Shown here piece after piece: positions 32,215 to 40,697 of a DNA stretch of 64,000 bases. The notes under the pieces were generated by a model that did not search any database, had not been told where the DNA came from, and was given only the letters and a program-made list of their open reading frames with translations. The position numbers were made by a program, and so were the translations under genes. This DNA is from JACDHG01 sp963815295 (GTDB taxonomy: Bacteria; Actinomycetota; Actinomycetes; Propionibacteriales; Nocardioidaceae): contig CAWFFZ010000003.1 in the NCBI GenBank assembly GCA_963815295.1, positions 248,001 to 312,000 of the forward strand, in the 5' to 3' direction. The stretch's first letter is position 1. Each line of letters opens with the position of its first letter.

Positions 32215-33170
32215 TCAGGCGTCGGCCAGGTTGTTGCGCAGTTGGGTGACCACCGGTCGCGGCGCCGTGTCGACGGCGAGCCGGAAGACGTCGGGACGGT
32301 GGTAGTGGCCTACCGGGTCGAACAATCGTCGCGCTGAGCGCACGGTGCTGAGATCAAGCTCGGCAAACAGGGTGGTCTCCTCGTGCCGAGCAGGGCCGGC
32401 GAGGATCTCCCCGTTGGGGGCGACGATCACGGTGTTGCCGGGCTCGACCCACTCGGGATCATCCGGATCTGTCCGCCACACGCGCTCCCGGTCGGGGAAG
32501 TCGGCGGGGATCTGATCGACACGCACGCACGGGTTCACACCGATCACGTAGCAGCGGCCTTCTCGTGCGATGTGTCGCATGGTCGCGACCCAACTGTCTC
32601 CCGTCGCCAGCGTCGGCGCTACCCACACGTCGACACCCTGCGAGTAGAGGAAGAACCTGGCCAGCGGCATGTAGTTCTCCCAGCAGATCAGCCCACCGAG
32701 GCGCCCGAAGGGCGTCTGATAGGTGTCGAGCGTCGAGCCGTCACCCATTCCCCACACGGTGCGCTCTGAGCCGGTCGGCATCAGCTTGCGGTGCTTTCCG
32801 AGGAGATTGCCATCGGGGTCGAAGTACAACAACGTGTTGTAGATCGTGCTCCCGGTCTGCTCGCGTTCGTTGACCCCGATCACCAGATAAACGCCAGCTT
32901 CCTGAGCCGCTGCCCCGAGGCGCTCGGTGGTGTCGCTTGGTACGACGACGGCCTGCTCAGCAAGCATCGCGAACCACTGCTCGTCACCATCCCAGATCGG
33001 CGTCGCGTCGATCCAGATCGGCGTACCGGGCAGGAAGGCCTCGGGGAAGACGACCAGGTCTGCCCCCGCACCGCGCCCTCGGACAGCAACGCCTCTACCT
33101 TGTCGAGCGTCGCCGTGCGATCCATCAGCACATAGGACGCCTGCACCGCCGCAACCGTGATCGTCGCCAT
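32215..33170 (-). pseudogene. aliphatic nitrilase, frameshifted
   Basis: Nitrilases hydrolyse R-CN to the acid and ammonia. The start (ATG at 33170) gives MATITVAAVQASYVLMDRTATLDKVE (read as AAVQASYVLMDRTATLDK), and the frame then shifts near 33075-33090. In the second frame the protein continues DLVVFPEAFLPGTPIW with the catalytic Glu, GKHRKLMPTGSERTVWG with the Lys, and GGLICWENYMPLAR with the Cys, the classical nitrilase signature. The halves join if one base is restored in the GC-rich run before GGTGCGGGGGCAGAC. All three catalytic residues survive, so this is either a sequencing deletion or a very recent mutation. It converges on guaA with a 14-base gap. Confidence 0.8.
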
Positions 33171-33223
33171 CTCTCCGCCCTCCCTGCTTTGACGATACCG
33201 CTCGAGGAGGCGCGCGTGCCGCG

Positions 33224-33928
33224 TCAGCTGTCGGGCATCGAGCGGGAAGGCGAGCGAGCCGGCAGCAGCAGCATGGCGACGACGGCGAGCCAGCCGGATG
33301 CGAAAGCGATGCTCGTCAGCACGTCACTGAGGTGATGGGCTCCCTCGTAGACGCGGCTGACGACCACCAGAGGCGGGACCAGGAGCAAGGGGGTCGCCCA
33401 TCGACGCGCAGACCACGCGTAGGTCCACACCAAGATGATGATCAGCCCCCACAGCGCCGTCGCCGTCCCGACGTGGCCCGACGGGAAGCTGTGCATCGGA
33501 TTCAGGCCGGGGTCGAGGATCTTCACCGGTGGCCGTGGCCTCTCCACCGCCATGGCGGCAAGGATGTAAATCCCTCCGACGCCGGCCGCGCTCAGGGCCA
33601 CGAACAGCGCCGGCCTGATGCTCCGCTGCCATGCCCAAAGTCCCAGGGCGATGAGGGGAGCCAGCACCAGTTCGGTGCGGGTGTCGCCCAGCAGACTGAC
33701 GTACTCGGCGGCCTCGTTGAGTGTTGACGTGCGCTCTCCCGCGAACCATCGCGCAATGTCCGTGTCGGCAGCGCCGATCGAGTCACTCAACGGACCCGTG
33801 ATGACCTGACCTAGACCAATCACAAGGCCGAGCAGGATCGCCCATGCGAGCACGAGAATCCCCAGCAGCCTTGGCCATCCCCGGCCAGTGCTGGGACGGG
33901 ACCCGGTGACAGCGGTGTCTGAGGACAT
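33224..33928 (-). CDS. PAP2-family membrane phosphatase
   Basis: 234 residues from the ATG at 33928 (MSSDTAVTGSRPSTGRGW). Five or six transmembrane helices. The three parts of the phosphatase active site are present: AVERPRPP, the PSGH in MHSFPSGHVGTATAL, and SRVYEGAHHLSDV. Such enzymes dephosphorylate undecaprenyl pyrophosphate or phosphatidic-acid-like lipids at the outer face of the membrane. A longer start at 33979 would overlap the likely upstream regulatory DNA and is less likely. It is divergent from the DevR-like gene. Confidence 0.87.
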   Translation of the reverse strand: MSSDTAVTGSRPSTGRGWPRLLGILVLAWAILLGLVIGLGQVITGPLSDSIGAADTDIARWFAGERTSTLNEAAEYVSLLGDTRTELVLAPLIALGLWAWQRSIRPALFVALSAAGVGGIYILAAMAVERPRPPVKILDPGLNPMHSFPSGHVGTATALWGLIIILVWTYAWSARRWATPLLLVPPLVVVSRVYEGAHHLSDVLTSIAFASGWLAVVAMLLLPARSPSRSMPDS

Positions 33929-34070
33929 GCCCGCCAGTGTGGTTCCATCTCCTCGTAGCCGCACCCCGACCGACGCCAATCGCAGTGCATGGACGCTCCA
34001 CGCGCATGAATGCGATCACCCCGTGGCATCCTCGGGGAGACAGACATCGAAAGAGCGGAGGTTTCCCAAC

Positions 34071-34728
34071 GTGACAACGCTACGCAGCGAGGGTCAGATC
34101 CGGATCTTCCTGCTCGACGACCACGAGATAGTTCGCCGGGGGCTCCGCGACCTATTCGAGGCCGAGGACGACTTCGTGGTGGTGGGTGAGTCAGGATCGG
34201 CGGTTGAGGCACAGAGCCGCAGTCCCCGCGTTGCGACCGCACGTTGCCGTGCTCGATGGGCGGCTGCCGGACGGCAGTGGTGTCGAGGTATGCCGGAGCA
34301 TTCGGTCTGTCGATCCCACCATCCAGGCCCTGATCCTGACCTCGTATGACGATGACGAGGCGCTGTTCGCGGCCATCATGGCCGGCGCGGCGGGATACGT
34401 GCTCAAGCAGATCGGCAGCACCGACCTGGTTGATGCCGTGAGGCGTGTTGCCGCAGGTCAGTCCTTGCTCGACCCCGCCGTCACTCGTCGCGTGCTTGAG
34501 CGGCTGCGCTCCGGGGCAGGTGACGAGCCGGACGAGCTGGCTGAGCTCACCGCCCAAGAGCGCAAGATCCTCGAGCTGATCGCCGAAGGTCTGACCAACC
34601 GCCAGATTGCCGAGCGCATCTTCCTGGCAGAGAAGACCGTGAAGAACTATGTGTCCAGCATCTTGATGAAGCTGGGGCTGGAGCGACGTACGCAAGCTGC
34701 GGTGTTGGCCGCGAAGCTGCTGCGGTGA
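34071..34728 (+). pseudogene. devR: DevR/DosR-like NarL-family response regulator, frameshifted
   Basis: A GTG at 34071 with GGAGG upstream starts QIRIFLLDDHEIVRRGLRDL, the receiver domain with its acidic pair. After GESGSAVEAQSR the frame is lost, then regained one base on: VPALRPHVAVLDGRLPDGSG with the phosphoacceptor Asp, and the switch Lys in YVLKQIGS. The C-terminal LuxR-type helix-turn-helix, LTAQERKILELIAEGLTN and LAEKTVKNYVSSILMKLG, closely follows mycobacterial DosR. Deleting the A at 34221 restores AQSRVPALRP exactly. The domain content is complete, so it may be functional if the extra base is a sequencing error. It begins the region whose promoters carry DevR-box-like sites. Confidence 0.85.
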
Positions 34729-34749
34729 CGTTCAGCAGAGACGCCTGGC

Positions 34750-35976
34750 TTAGGTGAGGCTGAGTGCCTCTGCTTCCTCCCAAAGCTCGTCTCGCACCGA
34801 GGGGTGCGCGGCGTGCTCGATGAGATGACGCGCCTGGGCACGCTGGTCGTGGCCGAAGATCTCAGCCACCCCCTGTTCGGTGACCACGGTTGACATCTGG
34901 CTCGAGGTGACGGGCTCGTCGACGAGGGGCACGATCGTGGACGTGTCTGCGCGTGGATGCCAGGAGCGGAGGGCGATCAGAGCCTGCCCACCGGGTGCGT
35001 GCAGTGCCCCGACGACGAAGTCAGTCTGGCCGCCGGTGCCGGAGTAGATGCGCCGACCGATCCGGGAGGCGTTCGCCTGGGCAAACAGGTCGACCTGCAG
35101 CGCGGTGTTGACACTTACCATCAGCCGGTTCGTCTTGATCAAGGCGGGGTCGTTGGTCTTCTCGGTGCGCAGCATCCGGACGCGAGGGTTGCCATCCACC
35201 CAGGCGTACAGCTCGGGGGAGCCGAACAGGAAAGAGGCTGTCACCGGCGTGGACTGGTCGAGGGCTCCGGCGTGCTCCAAGGTCAAGACACCGTCGCTGA
35301 ACATCTCCGTCCACACCGCCAGACCGCGACGGGCAGTGAGCCCGAGCAGCGTCGCATCCGGAACCGCCCCGATTCCGGTCTGAATCGTCGAGCCGTCAGC
35401 GACACGCTCGGCGACGAGCTCACCGATGTGCATCGCGGCATCGTCGATGGCGATGGCGGGTGGAGACGCGAGCAGCTGCTCAGCCTCGATCGCCAGGTCG
35501 ACGTGATCGAGGGAGATGACCGAGTCGCCGAAGGTGTACGGCATCCGCGGGTTCAGCTGGGCCACCACCAAGCCCCCTCGCCGCCGCACCTCCTCGATAG
35601 CGGCCGGCAGGATGTTCACCTCGGTCCCGAGTGACACCGCCCCGTCCTCCGGCAGGGAGGTGTGGATGAGAACCACGTCAGGCGGCATACACGTGGCGAA
35701 CAGCTGGGGCACGAGCGAGAGTCGACAGGGAAAATAGCGCAGTCGAGGGCTCCGTCGCATCCCCGGACCAACGAATGACGTCTCGAGTTCTACGCCCTCG
35801 CGGTCCGGAACGCCCGCCTGGGCGTGAAGCATGTTCAGCCGGAACTTGGGCAGCGACCTCTCGAGGATCTCCACGAGGAACCATGGAGTGGCGTGGTTGC
35901 CCGAGCAGACGACTCGTGGCGTTCCCGGCAGCGCGGACAGGGCCGCGGCCAGAGCGTGCTCAGAGACGATCTGCAC
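34750..35976 (-). CDS. acetyl-CoA hydrolase/CoA-transferase family protein
   Basis: 408 residues. The family transfers CoA between short acyl groups (for example 4-hydroxybutyrate CoA-transferase) through a glutamyl-CoA intermediate. Visible features are TGIGAVPDATLLGL, the likely active-site Glu in WTEMFSDGV, and the C-terminal SGTGGQTDFVVGALHAPGG with ALRSWH, where substrate binding occurs. It converges on the devR-like gene. A link to fermentation of acyl-CoA under low oxygen would suit this island but is inferred only from position. Confidence 0.82.
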   Translation of the reverse strand: MQIVSEHALAAALSALPGTPRVVCSGNHATPWFLVEILERSLPKFRLNMLHAQAGVPDREGVELETSFVGPGMRRSPRLRYFPCRLSLVPQLFATCMPPDVVLIHTSLPEDGAVSLGTEVNILPAAIEEVRRRGGLVVAQLNPRMPYTFGDSVISLDHVDLAIEAEQLLASPPAIAIDDAAMHIGELVAERVADGSTIQTGIGAVPDATLLGLTARRGLAVWTEMFSDGVLTLEHAGALDQSTPVTASFLFGSPELYAWVDGNPRVRMLRTEKTNDPALIKTNRLMVSVNTALQVDLFAQANASRIGRRIYSGTGGQTDFVVGALHAPGGQALIALRSWHPRADTSTIVPLVDEPVTSSQMSTVVTEQGVAEIFGHDQRAQARHLIEHAAHPSVRDELWEEAEALSLT

Positions 35977-36046
35977 AGGATCCCTCCGTCTTCGCTAATC
36001 GAGTCCAAGCTCTCCAGTCGGAGCCTAACCGCGTCTCGATGCCGGC

Positions 36047-36463
36047 TCATGAGGCGACGGCGCGGCCGGTGATGCGGGCTGGTGTGATCTGGATGAACAT
36101 CTGGCGTGGCCCCGGTGCCCACGGCGTGAGCTCTCTGAGTACCGATCCTCTGATCTCGTCGGCGTCGTCGACGGGTGCCGCCTGGCCCACCACCAGCACA
36201 CTCCAACCACGCCACATCTCGGGTTCGAGCTCGTCGACCTCGAAGGCTGCCGTGTCCCAGGCATGTCCCGCGAGCAGAGTGTAGGGCGCGGTTCGGAAGA
36301 CAACGGTCTCGTCCGCCAGGATGAAGTTGACCGGAAGGATGACAGGGCCCTCTGGCGTGCACACCGCGACACGGCCGACGCCGCCCTTTTGCAGGTAGGC
36401 CAGGCACTCGTCGTGGCTGAGCTCACGGAAGACGGCTGTGGGTCGTTCGTTATCTGCTCGCAT
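36047..36463 (-). CDS. pyridoxamine 5'-phosphate oxidase-fold flavin/heme-binding-like protein
   Basis: 138 residues. It begins AVFRELSHDECLAYLQKGGVGRVAVCTPEGPVILPVNF (key parts LSHDECLAYLQ and GGVGRVAVCT), the usual opening of small split-barrel proteins that bind FMN, F420 or heme. Such proteins are frequent in the DosR regulon of mycobacteria. The gene overlaps the end of the universal stress gene upstream by 14 bases, so the two are co-transcribed leftward from the DevR-box region near 37050. The cofactor is not certain. Confidence 0.8.
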   Translation of the reverse strand: MRADNERPTAVFRELSHDECLAYLQKGGVGRVAVCTPEGPVILPVNFILADETVVFRTAPYTLLAGHAWDTAAFEVDELEPEMWRGWSVLVVGQAAPVDDADEIRGSVLRELTPWAPGPRQMFIQITPARITGRAVAS

Positions 36464-36938
36464 GACGGGCTCCTTCTCTTGGTTGGGACTTGGTTTTCAG
36501 CACTGGCGCCGGCACGACGACGACGGGGCAATCCGCGTTGCGCACGCAGTAGTCACTCACTGAACCCAGCGACGAACGCCGCAACTGGCTACGCGTCGAG
36601 GCTCCAACGACGAGGTACGCCGCATCCTTGGCGACCTTCAGCAACACTTTGCCTGCATCGCCCTCGACGACCTGGCGCGACACCACAGGTCGTGCATCGA
36701 CCTCGGTCAAGATCCGCGCGACTGCGTTGTCCTGGATCTGCTGCGCCAGGTGACGCGCCCGCTCCGGAGCCGCGGTGCCAGCTCCGTTGCCGTCGGCCTG
36801 CGACCAGGTCCAGGCCGTGATGACCTCGACGGCGCTTCCGCGGCGGGCGGCCTCATGCATGGCAAAGGCGAGCGCCGCCCTGCTGCCGGAGGTCTCGTCG
36901 ACACCGACGACGACGCCTTGAGCCCGGATGCCGGTCAT
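36450..36938 (-). CDS. universal stress protein, single domain
   Basis: 162 residues from the ATG at 36938, with GGGGGA before it. One Usp domain: GVVVGVDETSGSRAALAFAMHEA at the start (VVVGVDETSGSRAAL) and VVGASTRSQLRRSSLGSVSDY near the end, a variant of the ATP-binding G-x2-G-x9-GS motif. Usp proteins bind ATP and are abundant in DosR-type dormancy regulons. Divergent from doxX; the shared 213-base gap holds two DevR-box-like sites. Confidence 0.87.
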   Translation of the reverse strand: MTGIRAQGVVVGVDETSGSRAALAFAMHEAARRGSAVEVITAWTWSQADGNGAGTAAPERARHLAQQIQDNAVARILTEVDARPVVSRQVVEGDAGKVLLKVAKDAAYLVVGASTRSQLRRSSLGSVSDYCVRNADCPVVVVPAPVLKTKSQPREGARHASR

Positions 36939-37041
36939 GCGTCCCCCTTCACGAGTGATGAGCCAACTTCTTGATCGGCCCATGTCGCAATGCTTGCGCG
37001 AGCGGTGCTTTTGAGACAGAGCCGAGCGGCCCTGACCAGAC

Positions 37042-37077
37042 GGGACTTGTGACCCGTCAGCTCGGGACGTCCGACCG
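37042..37077. promoter_or_regulatory. tandem DevR/DosR-box-like sites between usp and doxX
   Basis: GGGACTTGTGACCC (37042-37055) and GGGACGTCCGACCG (37064-37077), starting 22 bases apart. The DosR consensus is GGGAC-N4-GTCCC with T-rich centre. The first site is embedded in an 18-base near-palindrome (ACGGGACTTGTGACCCGT). They lie 75-110 bases before doxX and about 104-139 bases before the divergent usp gene. Confidence 0.55.
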
Positions 37078-37151
37078 CTGTGCGACGACACCTCCAGGCA
37101 GCAGAGTCGAAGCAGACGGAGCAAGAAGCTCCCTGAGACAAGGAGATAGCG

Positions 37152-37745
37152 ATGACCTCGCTGCAGCAGCACACAAGTCAGCCGACACAGATCGCTGGGT
37201 CGACCGAGACCAACGAGTCGGTTCGAGACCGTGCAGCGGGCTACGCCCTTGGCGCACTGCGGATCGTGATCGGCTGGACATTCCTCTGGGCGTTCTTCGA
37301 CAAGCTGTTCGCACTCGGCTTCTCCACCGGACGTAACGCCGAAACCGGCGTCGTCGATCGCTTCGGTCCTGACGCCTTCATCAACGGGAGCTCACCGACA
37401 GAAGGATTCCTCGCGTTCGGCGCGAAGGGTCCCTTCCAGGGCTTCTACAACAGCATTGCCGGTGACGCCTGGACCAACTGGGGCTTCATGTTCGGCCTCC
37501 TTGCGATTGGTGTTGCGCTCACCTTGGGCATCACGATGCGACTCGGAGTCTTCGCAGCCGCCTTGATGTACCTCATGATGTGGACGGTGGCCATGCCGCC
37601 GGAGAACAACCCGATCACGGACGACCACATCATTGGTCTGGCAGCCGTCCTCGTACTCGGCCTATACGGTGCCGGCCGTCACGTTGGACTCGGCACCTGG
37701 TGGACGAAGCAGTCCATCGTCAGGCAGTTCCCGATCCTGAGGTAG
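37152..37745 (+). CDS. DoxX-family membrane protein
   Basis: 197 residues, ATG with AAGGAG upstream. Four predicted transmembrane helices: LGALRIVIGWTFLWAFFDKL, GFMFGLLAIGVALTLGI, LGVFAAALMYLMMWTVAM and IIGLAAVLVLGLYGAG. The segment RIVIGWTFLWAFFDKLFALGF is the DoxX opening, here with the longer insertion FDKLFALGFSTGRN typical of the actinobacterial form. Some DoxX proteins are part of membrane oxidoreductase complexes that deal with oxidative or sulfur stress. It lies beside DevR-box-like sites and upstream of the sensor kinase, separated from it by a terminator. Confidence 0.83.
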   Translation: MTSLQQHTSQPTQIAGSTETNESVRDRAAGYALGALRIVIGWTFLWAFFDKLFALGFSTGRNAETGVVDRFGPDAFINGSSPTEGFLAFGAKGPFQGFYNSIAGDAWTNWGFMFGLLAIGVALTLGITMRLGVFAAALMYLMMWTVAMPPENNPITDDHIIGLAAVLVLGLYGAGRHVGLGTWWTKQSIVRQFPILR

Positions 37746-37764
37746 CGCGACGGATCACCCCCTC

Positions 37765-37798
37765 ACAGAAGGGCCCACATCCCCGTGGGCCCTTCTGT
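37765..37798 (+). terminator. doxX terminator hairpin
   Basis: Perfect 14-base stem ACAGAAGGGCCCAC and GTGGGCCCTTCTGT with a 6-base loop, 19 bases after the doxX stop. It separates doxX from the sensor kinase gene. Confidence 0.9.
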
Positions 37799-37840
37799 AT
37801 GTCCGGGATCCGCCGATGACGAGGGCTTACGATCACAACT

Positions 37841-39532
37841 GTGCCCACCCAGGAGGAGTCGCTCGCGGAGCTGCTGCGGACAGTCCTGGGCCGCGTCGAG
37901 GACCTGGTGGCCGCCGAGGTACGAGTCCGTTCGCTGCTGGACGCCGTCAGCGCCGTGGCAGGAGACCTCAACCTGCACGCCACGCTCGAACGCATCGTCG
38001 CAGCAGCGGCTGGCTTGGCGGATGCGCAATATGCCGCCCTCGGCGTGATCGACACCAGCGGTGAAGGCCTCGTCGACTTCATCACGTACGGCATGTCTCC
38101 ATCGACGGTGACAGCGATCGGGCCGCAGCCTCGCGGTCACGGCATCTTGGGCTTGATCATCGAAGAGCCACACCCGCTCCGGCTGCACGACCTGAACGAG
38201 CACGATGCGTCGTACGGCTTCCCTGCGAATCATCCCCCGATGCGGTCCTTCCTCGGCGTGCCGGTGCGGGTGCGCGACCGCGTCTTCGGAAACCTGTATC
38301 TCACCGACAAGGTGGGCGAGGGCGACTTCACCGTCGAGGACGAGCAAGCAGTCATCGCGCTCGCGGCGGCGGCGGGCATCGCCATCGAGAATGCCCGACT
38401 GTTCGAGCGACTCCGGCGCCGGGAGAGGTGGCTGGCAGCGACCGCCGAGATTCAGCAGGCGCTGCTGGGGCACGTCGAGATCAGCGCCGCCCTGACCCTG
38501 ATCGCAGATCGAGCCCGCGACATCGCCGGCACTGAGCTTGCCCTCGTGGTGCTCGAGCAGAACGACGGCTCGCTGAAGGTGGAAGCGGCGGTTGGCACGC
38601 AGGCTGATCTGGTCGGCACTGACCTGCCTCGAGAAGGCTCGCTTGCAGACGTCGTGGAACACGGGGCGACCGTCATCGTTGCCGAGGGAGTTCGCCTCCC
38701 TGGTCTCGAAGGTCTCAAGTCAGCCCTGCTTGTTCCCTTCACCGGGCCGGGTGGTGCCGGTGGGGCACTTCTCATTGGCGGTGACGAGGCACCGGACCGG
38801 CTCGTGGACGACGACGACATGCAGGCATTGCGCGGTTTCGCTGCGCAGGCAGCGTTGGGTGTTGACCGGGCACAAGCTCAGGAAGACCGCGCCGCCCTGG
38901 CGATCCTGGCTGACCGCGACCGGATCGCTCGAGACCTCCACGACCTGGTGATCCAGCGGCTGTTCGCCACTGGGCTCACCCTTAAGAGCCTGGCCCGAAG
39001 GCCAGAGAATGCGGCCCTTACTGAACAGCTGACTGGCGTGATGGATGACCTGGACGCCACCATCCAGGACATCCGCGGCACGATCTTCGAGTTGGGTCGC
39101 GATGGCGATGCCGCAGATCTCAAGAGCCAGATCGCCGCGGTGATCTCCGCCGCTACACCGATGTTTGAGCGGAAACCTCGTCTGGAGCTTCGGGGGCCTG
39201 TCGACTTGGCGGTTCCTGATTCGGTGCGACCCCATCTGATCGCGGTCATCGTTGAGGCGTTGTCGAATGCCGGCCGACATGCCGAGGCCGCCCAGGTCGA
39301 CGTACAGGTCAGCGTCGAGGGCGTGGGGTCTGACGCCCGGGTGACGGCCGAGATCCGCGACGACGGCAAGGGGTTCACGCCTCAGGAGGGCGGCAGCGGC
39401 CTTCGCAACATGGGCGAGCGGGCGCGGAACCTCGGTGGTTCTTGCGACATTGTCTCGTCCCCAGGCGAGGGGACCACCTTGCGTTGGTCGGTGCCGCTCC
39501 AAACCTCCGAGCCAAGAGCGACACCGACATGA
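37841..39532 (+). CDS. devS: DevS/DosS-like GAF-domain sensor histidine kinase
   Basis: 563 residues from a GTG at 37841. Two GAF domains at about residues 40-195 and 210-350, then a HisKA_3 dimerisation domain with phosphoacceptor H367 in IARDLHDLVIQRLFATGL, and a HATPase_c domain with EALSNAGRHAEA and DDGKGF, GLRNMGERA. The first GAF has GFPANHPPMRSFLGVPVRVR; in mycobacterial DosS the corresponding region contains the proximal heme histidine, so H131 is a candidate heme ligand for sensing O2, NO or CO. The likely partner is the DevR-like regulator 3 kb upstream, not directly adjacent as in mycobacteria. The gene is followed by a convergent usp gene. Confidence 0.9.
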   Translation: MPTQEESLAELLRTVLGRVEDLVAAEVRVRSLLDAVSAVAGDLNLHATLERIVAAAAGLADAQYAALGVIDTSGEGLVDFITYGMSPSTVTAIGPQPRGHGILGLIIEEPHPLRLHDLNEHDASYGFPANHPPMRSFLGVPVRVRDRVFGNLYLTDKVGEGDFTVEDEQAVIALAAAAGIAIENARLFERLRRRERWLAATAEIQQALLGHVEISAALTLIADRARDIAGTELALVVLEQNDGSLKVEAAVGTQADLVGTDLPREGSLADVVEHGATVIVAEGVRLPGLEGLKSALLVPFTGPGGAGGALLIGGDEAPDRLVDDDDMQALRGFAAQAALGVDRAQAQEDRAALAILADRDRIARDLHDLVIQRLFATGLTLKSLARRPENAALTEQLTGVMDDLDATIQDIRGTIFELGRDGDAADLKSQIAAVISAATPMFERKPRLELRGPVDLAVPDSVRPHLIAVIVEALSNAGRHAEAAQVDVQVSVEGVGSDARVTAEIRDDGKGFTPQEGGSGLRNMGERARNLGGSCDIVSSPGEGTTLRWSVPLQTSEPRATPT

Positions 39533-39543
39533 GGCCGAGCTAG

Positions 39544-40473
39544 CTAGAGCGCCTTACTCTCGGCATCAACCTGCTCCGGGATGACCACTACTGGGCAGGT
39601 GGAGTAGTGCAAGACGCCGCGGGTCGTCGAGCCGAAGGCGAAACCGCCTCGGTGTTCTGGGCTGGTGTGTCGGCCGAGAACAATCAATTGAGCGACGTTC
39701 CCCGCATCCAAGAGTGTCATTGCTGCTTGCCCCATTTGTGGTAGCCGGACGAGCTCCACCTCGGTGTAACGGTCGGCCATCGGACGGATCCTGGCATCGA
39801 GCTCGCTCGACGCCTCTTCTGACCACCCTTCGATGTCGCCGGGTGACCAGGTATAGACGTCCGGCAGTTGCCATGCGTAGACGGCGATGAGAGGAACTGC
39901 CAGGTCACGGGCACGCTGGAAGGCGAACTCGAGAACTGCCTCGTCCCTGGTGGTTCCGTCGACCCCGACGATGATCGGGTCGCTCGCATGTACCGTCTGG
40001 ACCCATTCGTCAGGCACGACGACAACCGGCACGCGCGCACGGCCTGCGACAGCGATCGACGTGGATCCCACGATGAACCGCCTCACGGCACCCTTCCCCC
40101 GCTTGCCGACCACCACGAGATCTGCTGTCTGGCTCGCGAGCAGGATGATGTGGGCCGGCTTCCCGTTCGAGACCTGAGTGGTTACGTCCTGGGCTGCCGT
40201 GCTGGCAGGTAACTGGCTCCGAATCGCGGCAAGCATGTCGCGCGTCTGGTTCTCGGCGTAGTCGACTGTGTAGTCGGCTGAGAACCGCGGCATCGGCATC
40301 GTTCCGTCGTTCATGATCGCAGCGACGAGCCCAAGCTTCGACTTGGTTTCCAACGCTTCTTGGCGTGCCCAAGCGACGGCCGCCTGATTGCGTTTGGAGC
40401 CGTCGACTCCCACGATGACGGTGTTGTAATCCTCGCTGGTGTGATCTCGTTGCGAGCTTAGGTTCGTCTGCAT
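39544..40473 (-). CDS. universal stress protein, tandem Usp domains
   Basis: 309 residues from the ATG at 40473 (GAGGAG 6 bases upstream; a GTG directly before it is possible). Domain 1: TVIVGVDGSKRNQAAVAWA to VVVGKRGKGAVRRFIVGSTS with an intact ATP motif. Domain 2: PIIVGVDGTTRDEAVLEFA to IVLGRHTSPEHRGGFAFGSTT. Tandem Usp proteins of this size are typical members of the DosR regulon of mycobacteria. It is divergent from narK across a 224-base gap with DevR-box-like sites. Confidence 0.9.
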   Translation of the reverse strand: MQTNLSSQRDHTSEDYNTVIVGVDGSKRNQAAVAWARQEALETKSKLGLVAAIMNDGTMPMPRFSADYTVDYAENQTRDMLAAIRSQLPASTAAQDVTTQVSNGKPAHIILLASQTADLVVVGKRGKGAVRRFIVGSTSIAVAGRARVPVVVVPDEWVQTVHASDPIIVGVDGTTRDEAVLEFAFQRARDLAVPLIAVYAWQLPDVYTWSPGDIEGWSEEASSELDARIRPMADRYTEVELVRLPQMGQAAMTLLDAGNVAQLIVLGRHTSPEHRGGFAFGSTTRGVLHYSTCPVVVIPEQVDAESKAL

Positions 40474-40584
40474 CACATTCTCCTCAAGGCGTCTGGACTT
40501 TCCAGGCTGGCCCTTCTAGATCCAGAGGTGCAGAGTCGCCGGTCCCGGGTCCGGGGGTCAAAGGTCCTCTCACTTCCCACGGCA

Positions 40585-40619
40585 GGGACATAGGTCGCAG
40601 CGGACGGGACCTTCGGCCA
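40585..40619. promoter_or_regulatory. tandem DevR/DosR-box-like sites between usp and narK
   Basis: GGGACATAGGTCGC (40585-40598) and GGGACCTTCGGCCA (40606-40619), starting 21 bases apart: GGGAC-N4 followed by GTCGC and GGCCA against a consensus half of GTCCC. A third, weaker match on the minus strand, GGGACCGGCGACTC (40533-40546), lies 60 bases before the usp start. Confidence 0.5.
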
Positions 40620-40697
40620 TGCCGATCGAGCCTCCGGTTTGGAAGAATTGCCCTGCGAAGAAGCGCACCACGCACGGACCTGTCGAACGGAGGGCAG

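Noticed and set aside
33890..33930. GGGACGGGACCCGG as a DevR box upstream of devR
   Set aside because: It lies inside the start of the PAP2 gene and lacks the GGGAC-N4-GNCC arrangement.
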